A DNA stretch of 64,000 nucleotides from Venatoribacter pacificus (GTDB lineage: Bacteria > Pseudomonadota > Gammaproteobacteria > Pseudomonadales > Oceanobacteraceae), in contig NZ_JAOANI010000005.1 in NCBI RefSeq assembly GCF_025318105.1, forward strand, positions 29,123 to 93,122, given 5' to 3'. The notes under the pieces were generated by a model. That model saw only the letters and a list, made by a program, of their open reading frames with translations, ran no database searches and was not told the origin of the DNA. This document shows positions 10,100 through 17,434 of this stretch, in pieces. The position numbers and the translations under genes were made by a program. Numbering within the stretch: the stretch's first letter is position 1; each line of letters starts with the position of its first letter.

Positions 10100-10894
10100 A
10101 TGCATCTGCTTAATTCTTTTTTGTTTATTCCTGTCGGCTGCAGCCTCTGCATGGCACCTCTGACTCCGGCACTGCATGCCAGTGAGACAGCGCCCGTTGA
10201 ATACTGGCAACTGGAATACGGCGCCGGCACACTGCAGCGCTCAACACCCTGGCAACAGGCCGACAATCAACAGTTCAGCTTTCCCCTGGTATCCGCCCGT
10301 CGCGGTGGCTGGCGCTTAGGCGTCGACGGAGCGTTGCTGCAATATCAGTGGCAGCAAAACAACCTCAGCCTGAGTGGCGGCATCGGTTTGCGTGATGAGG
10401 TGTTCGACAGCCGTTTATGGGGCAAAGCCGACAGCCGCGACCCGGTATTTGATGGTTACCGCAGCAACGGTGGCGATACGACCCTGCAACTGCGCGGTGG
10501 CTGGGGCTGGCTGAATGGCGGCGTGGAGCAGGATATTTCGTCGCACTCCGGCGCCTTAACTGCCGATGCTGGCATTACCCTGCCGCTGTTTTATCTGCAG
10601 GGCGGTACACGCGCCCAACTGATTGCCGGTACCCGCTGGCTGAGCGAATCTTACAGCCGCTACGTGTATGGCATCAGCCCGGAACAAAGCAATGAGCTGC
10701 GCCCCGAATACCGCCCGCAACAGGCCTTTAACCCACAACTGACATTGCAGGCGCTGTGGCCTATCAGTCCGCAATGGCAGCTGCGCCTGCGCTGGCAGCA
10801 GGAATGGCTGGATGACACGCTGCAGGACAGCCCGCTGGTTGGTCAGCCAGTCAGTCGTCAGGCCATGCTGCTGCTTAGCTGGACCACGCCTTAG
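10100..10894 (+). CDS. MipA/OmpV family outer-membrane protein
   Basis: This 264-residue protein has a signal peptide (about 1-28, cleavage after HAS) and alternating aromatic/polar beta-strand patterning. It carries the family hallmark YGISPEQS near 192-199 and ends in a hydrophobic C-terminal strand. MipA/OmpV proteins are outer-membrane beta-barrels; E. coli MipA scaffolds murein hydrolase and synthase complexes and Vibrio OmpV is an outer-membrane antigen. It is divergent from the two-component operon, an arrangement often seen when such a system controls the barrel gene. That regulatory link is inference. Confidence 0.85.
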   Translation: MHLLNSFLFIPVGCSLCMAPLTPALHASETAPVEYWQLEYGAGTLQRSTPWQQADNQQFSFPLVSARRGGWRLGVDGALLQYQWQQNNLSLSGGIGLRDEVFDSRLWGKADSRDPVFDGYRSNGGDTTLQLRGGWGWLNGGVEQDISSHSGALTADAGITLPLFYLQGGTRAQLIAGTRWLSESYSRYVYGISPEQSNELRPEYRPQQAFNPQLTLQALWPISPQWQLRLRWQQEWLDDTLQDSPLVGQPVSRQAMLLLSWTTP

Positions 10895-11036
10895 CAGGCT
10901 GTTGATTTTCTATCTGCGTTGCCACTGCAGTGTTAAAAAACGACTCAAAATGCTCATTTACGATCTGTAAACTGCGCTTTTTCGCCGCTTTTTGCCTTGC
11001 ATTGACTGCCTCGAAAACGAAAATCAACAGCCTGCT
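10893..11036. repeat. 144-bp element with perfect 18-bp terminal inverted repeats
   Basis: The ends at 10893-10910 and 11019-11036 are perfect 18-bp inverted repeats (AGCAGGCTGTTGATTTTC and its complement). The interior is non-coding and contains the phrase CGACTCAAAATGCTCATTTA. The element starts immediately at the stop codon of the MipA/OmpV gene. I recall closely similar short interspersed elements in many marine gammaproteobacterial genomes, but copy number cannot be determined from this window. It resembles a non-autonomous mobile element or REP-type unit. Folded RNA from it could also act as a transcript-end stabiliser. Confidence 0.75.
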
Positions 11037-11051
11037 AGGGCCTGAAGGCCT

Positions 11052-11213
11052 TTACTTCTGCGGTGACCAACGCACACACACCTGATCGCCGTAGTAGTTA
11101 TCGGCATAGTTACAGATAGCTGAGTTACAAGCCTGCGGCGCAGACGGTGTTGCCTTCTGCCTGATCTGATGACGGCTCAAAGCCTTACTGACTATGTCTT
11201 TTACCTGTTTCAT
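11052..11213 (-). CDS. small 53-residue Cys-containing peptide, function unknown
   Basis: This short reading frame is preceded by a strong ribosome-binding site (AGGAG, eight bases before ATG 11213). The peptide has a basic, helix-prone first half (MKQVKDIVSKALSRHQIRQK) and a second half with three cysteines and aromatic residues (CNSAICNYADNYYGDQVCVR). I see no signal peptide. It lies divergent from the ArsR-methyltransferase regulator, with a 14-bp palindrome (11269-11282) upstream. The size, basic leader-like half and Cys/aromatic tail resemble ribosomally made modified-peptide precursors, but no modifying enzyme is adjacent, so this remains a hypothetical protein. The good ribosome-binding site and codon-like composition are the reasons for calling it. 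Confidence 0.55.
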   Translation of the reverse strand: MKQVKDIVSKALSRHQIRQKATPSAPQACNSAICNYADNYYGDQVCVRWSPQK

Positions 11214-11268
11214 TGCGGTTGCTCCTGTTGGTACATCGGTGTGATCGAATAACCCCAGACTAAGCCTG

Positions 11269-11282
11269 CCCTATTAATAGGG
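11269..11282. promoter_or_regulatory. 14-bp perfect palindrome upstream of the small peptide gene
   Basis: CCCTATTAATAGGG is a perfect palindrome placed 56 bp upstream of the small peptide start and 135 bp upstream of the regulator start. This is a plausible dimeric-regulator site. Which protein would bind is unknown, and it differs in sequence from the regulator's own operator at 11367. Confidence 0.4.
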
Positions 11283-11366
11283 GAAATCGTATTTCCGTTA
11301 GGTTTCTATTTATTTTAACTATAAATACGAGAATCCACTCGCCGCCCTCTTTTCCATCCCGGAAGT

Positions 11367-11390
11367 CTATATCAAAAAAAATTGATATAG
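11367..11390. promoter_or_regulatory. operator-like inverted repeat of the ArsR-methyltransferase regulator
   Basis: A perfect inverted repeat with 9-bp arms (CTATATCAA and TTGATATAG) is separated by six A residues. It overlaps the -35 box of the downstream regulator gene, so a bound dimer would block polymerase. ArsR-family dimers typically bind such AT-rich imperfect palindromes, and the SahR group of methionine-cycle regulators has a related ATATCAA-type motif as I recall. Autoregulation is therefore the natural reading. No second full copy was noticed upstream of metK or ahcY. Confidence 0.7.
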
Positions 11391-11410
11391 ATTTGCAGTG
11401 CGTCTACACT
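11382..11410 (+). promoter_or_regulatory. sigma-70 promoter for a possibly leaderless regulator transcript
   Basis: The -35 box TTGATA (11382-11387) and -10 box TACACT (11405-11410) are separated by exactly 17 bp. Transcription would start about seven bases downstream, at or next to the ATG at 11418. No Shine-Dalgarno sequence precedes that ATG, which fits a leaderless mRNA. Confidence 0.6.
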
Positions 11411-11417
11411 GCCCGTC

Positions 11418-12446
11418 ATGAATACAACGGCCCTCAATCCGGAATTACCCATCGCAGCCGACATGAGCCTGCAATCATTGGCGCGTGCGGCTAAAGCCGC
11501 TGGTGATCCATTGCGTATGAGTATTCTGCAATTACTGGGTCAGGGGGCGTTTGGTGTGCTGGAGTTATGCCAGGTGTTTGGCATCAAACAATCAGCCATG
11601 AGCCACCATTTAAAGGTGTTGGCCCAGGCCGGACTGGTAAGCAGCCAGCGCGAAGGCAACAGTATTTTTTATCGTCGTCCACTGCTGACAGCCGATGACC
11701 ACTGGAGCCGCTGGCTGAAGTCGCTGTTCACCGCCATTGATGCCGCCACCTCCGAGCTGAACAGCCACGCAGTTGAGCAGGTATTGAGCGAACGCGCTGA
11801 AGCCTGCGCGGAATTCTTTGCCCGCCATGCCGGTGATTTTAAAGAACAGCAGGATCTGATTGCATCATGGGATCAGTATGGTGACGCCCTGACGACCATT
11901 CTTGCCTCACTGACCGCACAGGCAGGAAAAGCCGCCAACACTGGCTACGCTCTGGAAATTGGTCCGGGTGAGGGCGCGTTTTTACCGCAACTGGCCCGCT
12001 GCTTCGGCGCAGTTGCCGCGCTGGATATCTCGCCGGATATGCTCAGCAAAGCGCAGCAGACGGTCAGCCGTGAAGGGCTGCAGAATGTCCGTTGTGTATT
12101 AGGGGATACCAGTACATTGCGGGCAGAACAAGACGGCCGGTTTGATTTTGCCGTCGCCAATATGGTGCTGCACCACGTGCCGGCACCGAAAACGATTTTC
12201 ACCGATGTCGCTCAGCTGTTGCGCGATGGCGGTACGTTGCTGGTCACCGACCTGTGTCGTCACGAGCAGGTCTGGGCCAGAGAATCCTGCGGCGATTTAT
12301 GGCTGGGATTCGAGCCAGCGGATTTATCCGCCTGGGCGCAGGAAGCTGGCCTGAGTGAAGGCCAGAGTCAGTTTTTAGGATTAAGGAACGGGTTTCAGAT
12401 TCAGTTCCGTTTGTTTTACCGCGCAGCAGTTAACGGCCGGAAGTAA
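11418..12446 (+). CDS. ArsR-family regulator fused to SAM-dependent methyltransferase domain (SahR-like)
   Basis: This 342-residue two-domain protein has an ArsR winged helix at about 20-90 (recognition region IKQSAMSHHLKVL) and a class I methyltransferase fold from about 150. SAM-binding motif I is LEIGPGEGAF near 179. ArsR proteins normally sense metals, but I see no CxC metal site. The fused fold and the genes directly downstream (metK, ahcY, metF) indicate a sensor of S-adenosylmethionine or S-adenosylhomocysteine controlling the activated-methyl cycle, like the SahR regulators described in Proteobacteria. Whether the C-terminal domain still methylates anything is unknown. An operator-like inverted repeat overlaps its own promoter. 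The ATG may be leaderless. Confidence 0.85.
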   Translation: MNTTALNPELPIAADMSLQSLARAAKAAGDPLRMSILQLLGQGAFGVLELCQVFGIKQSAMSHHLKVLAQAGLVSSQREGNSIFYRRPLLTADDHWSRWLKSLFTAIDAATSELNSHAVEQVLSERAEACAEFFARHAGDFKEQQDLIASWDQYGDALTTILASLTAQAGKAANTGYALEIGPGEGAFLPQLARCFGAVAALDISPDMLSKAQQTVSREGLQNVRCVLGDTSTLRAEQDGRFDFAVANMVLHHVPAPKTIFTDVAQLLRDGGTLLVTDLCRHEQVWARESCGDLWLGFEPADLSAWAQEAGLSEGQSQFLGLRNGFQIQFRLFYRAAVNGRK

Positions 12447-12488
12447 CGGCTGAAACCCGCGCGCTAACCATTATCAAGAGGGCTTACT

Positions 12489-13700
12489 ATGAGCGAATAT
12501 TCGATTTTTACCTCCGAGTCGGTGTCTGAAGGCCACCCGGATAAAGTTGCCGATCAGATTTCAGATGCCGTACTGGATGCGATTATTGCCCGCGACCCAT
12601 ACGCCCGCGTTGCGGTTGAGACTCTGGTAAAAACCGGTATGGCCGTGGTTGCTGGTGAAGTGACCACCTCCTGCTATGTTGACCTCGAAGACATCGTGCG
12701 TGATGTGATTACCGGTATCGGCTACAACAGCTCTGACGTTGGCTTTGATGGCCAGACCTGTGCGGTTCTGAACGGCATTGGTAAGCAGTCAGTCGATATT
12801 AACCAGGGCGTTGACCGTGCTAAGCCTGAAGATCAGGGCGCCGGTGATCAGGGCCTGATGTTCGGTTATGCCACCAACGAAACCCCAAGCCTGATGCCAG
12901 CGCCGGTGTACTACGCTCACCTGCTGGTACAGCGCCAGGCAGAATTGCGCCGTAATGGTACCCTGCCGTGGCTGCGTCCGGATGCCAAATCTCAGGTCAC
13001 CATTAACTGGGAAAGCGGTTCACCCAAAGTAGACGCCGTCGTTCTGTCGACCCAGCATGACCCGAGCATCAGCCTCGAAGACCTGCGCGAAGCCGTGCTG
13101 GAAAACATTATCAAGCACGTACTGCCAGAAGAATGGCTGCACGCTGACACCCTGTATCACATCAACCCGACCGGTAACTTCGTGATTGGCGGTCCGGTGG
13201 GCGACTGTGGTCTGACCGGCCGAAAAATCATTGTTGATACTTACGGCGGCATGGCGCGTCACGGTGGCGGTGCATTCTCTGGCAAAGACCCATCCAAGGT
13301 TGACCGCTCAGCCGCGTACATGGGCCGTTATGTCGCCAAAAACGTGGTGGCAGCCGGTCTGGCTGACCGTTGTGAAATTCAGGTGTCTTATGCCATCGGT
13401 GTGGCTGAGCCAACGTCTATTTCGGTCAATACCTTCAGCACCGGCAAGGTATCGGATATCGAACTGGCGAAAATCATCCGTTCCGTATTCGATCTGCGTC
13501 CGTACGCCATCCAGAACCAGCTGGAACTGCTGAACCCGATGTATCAGCTGACGGCCGCCTATGGCCACTTCGGTCGCGAGCCGTTCGAAACCAGCTACAC
13601 CTATAAAGAAAACGGCGAAGAGAAAACCAAAACCTTCACCGCTTTCACCTGGGAACGTACCGACAAAGTCGACGCCCTGAAAGCAGCGGCTGGCCTCTGA
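12489..13700 (+). CDS. metK: S-adenosylmethionine synthetase
   Basis: MetK (403 residues) makes S-adenosylmethionine from methionine and ATP in the cytoplasm. The family start SIFTSESVSEGHPDKVADQI contains the ATP-binding GHPDK. The P-loop-like GGGAFSGKDPSKVD and the segment GNFVIGGPVGDCGLTGRKI are intact, and the length is normal. It lies 42 bp after the ArsR-methyltransferase gene and is probably in the same transcript. The ribosome-binding site is weak to moderate (AAGAGGG about 9 bases upstream). It supplies the cycle that ahcY and metF complete. Confidence 0.98.
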   Translation: MSEYSIFTSESVSEGHPDKVADQISDAVLDAIIARDPYARVAVETLVKTGMAVVAGEVTTSCYVDLEDIVRDVITGIGYNSSDVGFDGQTCAVLNGIGKQSVDINQGVDRAKPEDQGAGDQGLMFGYATNETPSLMPAPVYYAHLLVQRQAELRRNGTLPWLRPDAKSQVTINWESGSPKVDAVVLSTQHDPSISLEDLREAVLENIIKHVLPEEWLHADTLYHINPTGNFVIGGPVGDCGLTGRKIIVDTYGGMARHGGGAFSGKDPSKVDRSAAYMGRYVAKNVVAAGLADRCEIQVSYAIGVAEPTSISVNTFSTGKVSDIELAKIIRSVFDLRPYAIQNQLELLNPMYQLTAAYGHFGREPFETSYTYKENGEEKTKTFTAFTWERTDKVDALKAAAGL

Positions 13701-13717
13701 GCTAACGTACACATTTA

Positions 13718-13770
13718 ACGTAGGGTGGGCATTGCCCACCACAACTCTGGTGGGCTGTGCCCACCCTACA
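13718..13770. repeat. REP-like double inverted repeat between metK and ahcY
   Basis: Outer arms GTAGGGTGGGCA (13720-13731) and its complement (13758-13769) enclose inner arms GCCCACC (13734-13740) and GGTGGGC (13749-13755). RNA from either strand would form a long hairpin. The GTAGGGTGGGC...GCCCACC motif is a widespread intergenic repeat in bacteria. There is no T-tract on the plus strand, so it is more likely a repeat or mRNA-stabilising structure than a terminator. The ahcY ribosome-binding site begins just after it. Confidence 0.8.
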
Positions 13771-13785
13771 GATAGCGGAGAAAGT

Positions 13786-15168
13786 ATGAGCACATTCACC
13801 GATTACAAAGTTGCCGATATGTCCCTGGCCGACTGGGGCCGTAAAGAAATCAAAATCGCTGAAAGCGAAATGCCGGCGCTGATGGCGCTGCGCCGTAAGT
13901 ACAGCGAGTCCAAGCCATTGGCTGGTGCGAAGATCATGGGCTGTATCCACATGACCATTCAGACCGCTGTTCTGATCGAAACCCTGATTGATCTGGGTGC
14001 CGATGTGCGCTGGTCTTCGTGCAACATTTTCTCTACTCAGGATCACGCCGCCGCAGCCATTGCTGCAGCGGGTATTCCGGTATTCGCCTGGAAAGGTGAA
14101 ACCGAAGAAGAATTCCTGTGGTGTATCGAGCAGACCATTCTGGCGGAAAAAGACGGCAGCACCCCATGGGATGCCAACATGATTCTGGATGACGGCGGCG
14201 ACCTGACAGAGATGGTTCACGCCAAATACCCGGCCATGCTGAACAGCATCCACGGTATTTCTGAAGAGACCACCACCGGTGTTCACCGTCTGCTGGAAAT
14301 GTTGGCCAAAGGCGAGCTGAAAGTACCGGCGATCAACGTCAACGATGCCGTGACCAAGTCTAAAAACGACAACAAGTACGGCTGCCGTCACTCCCTGAAC
14401 GACGCCATCAAACGCGGTACCGACCACCTGCTGAGTGGTAAAAAAGCACTGGTTATTGGTTACGGCGATGTGGGTAAAGGTTCTGCCGCATCTCTGCGTC
14501 AGGAAGGCATGATTGTTAAAGTCACCGAATGCGATCCAATCTGTGCCATGCAGGCCTGTATGGATGGCTACGAAGTGGTTTCTCCTTTCAATGGCGGCAT
14601 CAACACCGGCACCGCCGAAGGCATCAACAAAACCTTGCTGGCCAACACCGATCTGCTGGTCACCACCACCGGTAACGTCAACGTCTGCGACCAGCACATG
14701 CTGGCGGCTCTGAAGTCCGGTGCGGTGGTGTGTAACATCGGCCACTTCGATAACGAAATCGACACCGCATTCATGCGTAAAAACTGGGAGTGGGAAGAGA
14801 TCAAGCCACAGGTACACAAGGTTTACCGTGACAAAGCCGCTGACGACCATCTGCTGCTGCTGTCTGAAGGTCGCCTGGTTAACCTGGGCAACGCTACCGG
14901 TCACCCGTCACGCATCATGGATGGTTCTTTCGCCAACCAGGTTCTGGCGCAGATTTATCTGTACGAGCGTAAGTTCGCCAGCATGATGGAAGCCGAAAAA
15001 GCCGAAAGCGTGTACGTGAAAGTACTGCCGAAAAAACTGGACGAAGAAGTGGCCAAAGACATGGTGGAAGGCTTCGGTGGTGTGATCACCCAGCTGACCC
15101 CGGCGCAGGCAAAATACATCAACGTACCGGTTGATGGCCCGTTCAAGCCAGAAGCGTACAAGTATTAA
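13786..15168 (+). CDS. ahcY: adenosylhomocysteinase
   Basis: AhcY (460 residues) reversibly hydrolyses S-adenosylhomocysteine to homocysteine and adenosine with a tightly bound NAD. The NAD-binding motif GYGDVGKGSA, the substrate-region sequence CNIFSTQDHAAAA and the C-terminal PVDGPFKPEAYKY are all present. I chose ATG 13786, preceded by GGAG, because family proteins begin near KVADMSLADWGR; the upstream in-frame ATG at 13732 would translate the REP-like repeat. It is in line with metK and metF. I looked for an SAH riboswitch upstream and found none, so control is probably through the ArsR-methyltransferase regulator. Confidence 0.97.
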   Translation: MSTFTDYKVADMSLADWGRKEIKIAESEMPALMALRRKYSESKPLAGAKIMGCIHMTIQTAVLIETLIDLGADVRWSSCNIFSTQDHAAAAIAAAGIPVFAWKGETEEEFLWCIEQTILAEKDGSTPWDANMILDDGGDLTEMVHAKYPAMLNSIHGISEETTTGVHRLLEMLAKGELKVPAINVNDAVTKSKNDNKYGCRHSLNDAIKRGTDHLLSGKKALVIGYGDVGKGSAASLRQEGMIVKVTECDPICAMQACMDGYEVVSPFNGGINTGTAEGINKTLLANTDLLVTTTGNVNVCDQHMLAALKSGAVVCNIGHFDNEIDTAFMRKNWEWEEIKPQVHKVYRDKAADDHLLLLSEGRLVNLGNATGHPSRIMDGSFANQVLAQIYLYERKFASMMEAEKAESVYVKVLPKKLDEEVAKDMVEGFGGVITQLTPAQAKYINVPVDGPFKPEAYKY

Positions 15169-15174
15169 TAACTC

Positions 15175-15241
15175 CGCGGGCTCTGCCCGCGAAAAATACT
15201 GAAGTTATAACGGCCACAACAGGCTCAGGGGCTCCGGCCCC
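15175..15241 (+). other. two GC-rich hairpins between ahcY and metF
   Basis: Arms 15175-15181/15185-15191 (CGCGGGC/GCCCGCG, three-base loop) and 15228-15232/15237-15241 (GGGGC/GCCCC) form compact hairpins in the 125-bp gap. Neither is followed by T residues on the plus strand, so read-through into metF is expected. They may mark RNA processing or partial attenuation. Confidence 0.4.
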
Positions 15242-15293
15242 TTCCTGCGTCATCGCGAAACAGACGGCAAACGCCGCAGAATACGAGGTCAGC

Positions 15294-16118
15294 ATGACCA
15301 CTTTAAGTTTTGAGTTTTTCCCGACCCAGACCGAGGAAGGCACCAGCCGGGTTCTCGCCGTACGCGATGAACTGGCGGCGTTTAATCCGGAGTTTTTCTC
15401 GGTCACCTACGGTGCCGGTGGTTCCACCCGTGGCCGTACCTTTTCGATGGTCGAAGCCATTCAGCAACGGGGCATTGCCGCCGCGCCGCATTTATCCTGT
15501 GTTGGTGACAGCACCGCCGATTTGCGTGACCTGCTGCAACGCTATCAGGCGCTGGGCATTAACCGCATTGTCACCCTGCGTGGCGACCTGCCATCCGGCT
15601 CCGGCCTGGCCAGCAGCGAACTGCGTTACGCCAACGAACTGGTGGAATTTATCCGCAAGGAAACCGGCGACCATTTCACCCTTGAAGTGGCGGCTTACCC
15701 GGAAATGCATCCGCAGGCGAGCAGCTTTGAGAAAGATTTGGAAAACTTTGTACGCAAAGTAAAAGCGGGCGCCGACAGCGCCATTACCCAGTACTTTTTC
15801 AACGCCGACAGCTACTTCCATTTTGTTGATCGCGTGCGCGCGATGGGCGTGGACATCCCGATTATTCCGGGCATTATGCCGATCACCAATTACAGCAAGC
15901 TGGCGCGTTTTTCCGACAGCTGTGGTGCCGAAATTCCACGCTGGATCCGCAAGCAGCTGGAAGCCTACGGCGACGACAGCGACAGCATTGTGAAATTCGG
16001 TGAAGAAGTGGTTACCGACATGTGCCGTCGCCTGCTTGATGGCGGTGCACCAGGTCTGCATTTTTACACCCTGAATCAGGCTAAACCGAGCCTAGCGGTG
16101 TGGAAGAATCTGATCTGA
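15294..16118 (+). CDS. metF: methylenetetrahydrofolate reductase
   Basis: MetF (274 residues) is the FAD enzyme that reduces 5,10-methylene-THF to 5-methyl-THF, the methyl donor for methionine synthase. It begins SFEFFPTQTEEG, where the Glu of the FEFFP motif is catalytic. It also has FSVTYGAGGSTR and the folate/FAD region ALRGD-like TLRGDLPSG near 101-109. The start has GAGG upstream. It closes the regulator-metK-ahcY-metF block and is followed by a strong terminator. Confidence 0.96.
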   Translation: MTTLSFEFFPTQTEEGTSRVLAVRDELAAFNPEFFSVTYGAGGSTRGRTFSMVEAIQQRGIAAAPHLSCVGDSTADLRDLLQRYQALGINRIVTLRGDLPSGSGLASSELRYANELVEFIRKETGDHFTLEVAAYPEMHPQASSFEKDLENFVRKVKAGADSAITQYFFNADSYFHFVDRVRAMGVDIPIIPGIMPITNYSKLARFSDSCGAEIPRWIRKQLEAYGDDSDSIVKFGEEVVTDMCRRLLDGGAPGLHFYTLNQAKPSLAVWKNLI

Positions 16119-16127
16119 TGCTTTCCT

Positions 16128-16154
16128 GCTCAGCCGTTTTTCGGCTGAGCTTTT
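16128..16154 (+). terminator. intrinsic terminator after metF
   Basis: The hairpin GCTCAGCCG - TTTTT - CGGCTGAGC (9-bp perfect arms, 16128-16150) is followed by TTTT. It ends the SAM-cycle transcript. Confidence 0.88.
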
Positions 16155-16300
16155 ACATTATTCGGTCAGTTATCACTAAACCCGCCCATCAGGAGTACTT
16201 TTCTCTGCGGGTACGGAGAAAAACTCCCCCACAACAGGCTGGATTCCTTTAGTGTGAGCAGTCCCTGAGATACACTCTGCGGCTGATCTGAGGAGTCAGC

Positions 16301-17434
16301 ATGAAAATCGCCTTCTTCGCCGCCCGGCGTATTCACCAGCAATATTTCGACCGCCTCTGCCACAGCCTGCAGGTGCAGGATACCGATGCCTGCGTTATCT
16401 GGCATAAATCCCTGTGGCTTGATTTGCGCTGGCTTACCCAGATTCCCGGCTCCCATGCAGAGCTGGCTCAGGTAGTGGACGATCATCTGTGTGAGAAGAA
16501 GAACAGCCGTAAAGGACGCAGCCGCAGCGCCGGCTACTGGCGTAATTTCCGCCGGGTAAAACTGGCCGAAGCACATCTGCTGTTTGCCATTTACCGCCAG
16601 TCACTGAAAAACAGCAAAGCCAGCCATATGGTGTTATGGAACGGTCTGAAATTCCGCCAGGGGGTTGTGATTGCCGCGGCAGAGTCACTGGGCATCAAAG
16701 TACTGGTCATGGAAAACGGTCTGCTGCCGGGTATGACCACCCTCGACCGTCAGGGCGTTAACTTCCTCAATTCGGTACCGCGCGATCCGGCGTTTTTTAT
16801 TGCCCAGTCCGACAACAGCAACCTGCCACATGAGCCTGTTCCCGAGCGTCCGGATGACCTGCCCCAGCATTACATCTTTGTTCCGTTCCAGGTGAATACC
16901 GACAGTCAGGTTGTGCTGTTTTCCCCCTGGCTGCAGGATATGTTCGCCCTCACCGAGGCCTTGCTTACCGCTGAAAAAAAACTGGGTGAAAAAATGCCCT
17001 GCGTGGTGCTGAAAACCCATCCGGCCTGCGATCAGGATTACAGCGAACTGGCACAGCAATTAACTGCAAAGTCGCGCAAAATTCAGCTGCGTACCAGTGG
17101 CGATACCCGCGCGCTGATTGCCCATGCCGATGCCGTTGCCACGATTAATTCCACCGTGGGCGTCGAAGCCATTATCGCCAATATCAATACACTGGTGCTG
17201 GGTCAGGCATTTTATAATCTGCCCGGCCTGACGCTCAGCGCACAAAGTCAGGACGAACTGGAACTGCAACTGCTGCAGCTGGCGCACTTCAGTCCTAACC
17301 CGACCATCCGCCAGGGCTTTCTGAGCTACCTGAAGAACCATTACCAGATTCCGGGACGCTGGCAGGATGCCGACGATGCGCATCTTCAGGCCGCCTGTGC
17401 GCACCTGTTGCGCGAGGTAAAAGCCCTTGGCTAA
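16301..17434 (+). CDS. capsule polysaccharide synthesis/Kdo-transferase-like protein
   Basis: This 377-residue cytoplasmic protein resembles the Capsule_synth family (KpsC/KpsS/LipB type), whose characterised members add Kdo to a phosphatidylglycerol lipid during group 2 capsule assembly. The supporting features are the glycan-binding-like stretch VLVMENGLLPGMTTLD, an HP motif in LKTHPACD and a Ser-Thr motif in NSTVGVEAI near the C-terminus. It opens the surface-glycan locus, with AGGAG upstream of the ATG, and overlaps the next gene by 8 nt. No capsule ABC transporter (kpsMT) is in the window, so an LPS-core role for this protein is equally possible. Confidence 0.7.
   Translation: MKIAFFAARRIHQQYFDRLCHSLQVQDTDACVIWHKSLWLDLRWLTQIPGSHAELAQVVDDHLCEKKNSRKGRSRSAGYWRNFRRVKLAEAHLLFAIYRQSLKNSKASHMVLWNGLKFRQGVVIAAAESLGIKVLVMENGLLPGMTTLDRQGVNFLNSVPRDPAFFIAQSDNSNLPHEPVPERPDDLPQHYIFVPFQVNTDSQVVLFSPWLQDMFALTEALLTAEKKLGEKMPCVVLKTHPACDQDYSELAQQLTAKSRKIQLRTSGDTRALIAHADAVATINSTVGVEAIIANINTLVLGQAFYNLPGLTLSAQSQDELELQLLQLAHFSPNPTIRQGFLSYLKNHYQIPGRWQDADDAHLQAACAHLLREVKALG

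Noticed and set aside
13702..14904. 400-residue open frame on the minus strand opposite ahcY
   Set aside because: It is fully antisense to a highly conserved gene, has His/Gln/Val-rich composition typical of a reverse-frame shadow, and no ribosome-binding site or family motif.
15169..15293. Possible SAH or SAM riboswitch near ahcY/metF
   Set aside because: The conserved SAH-riboswitch core was not found upstream of ahcY or metF; the hairpins there are simple GC stems.
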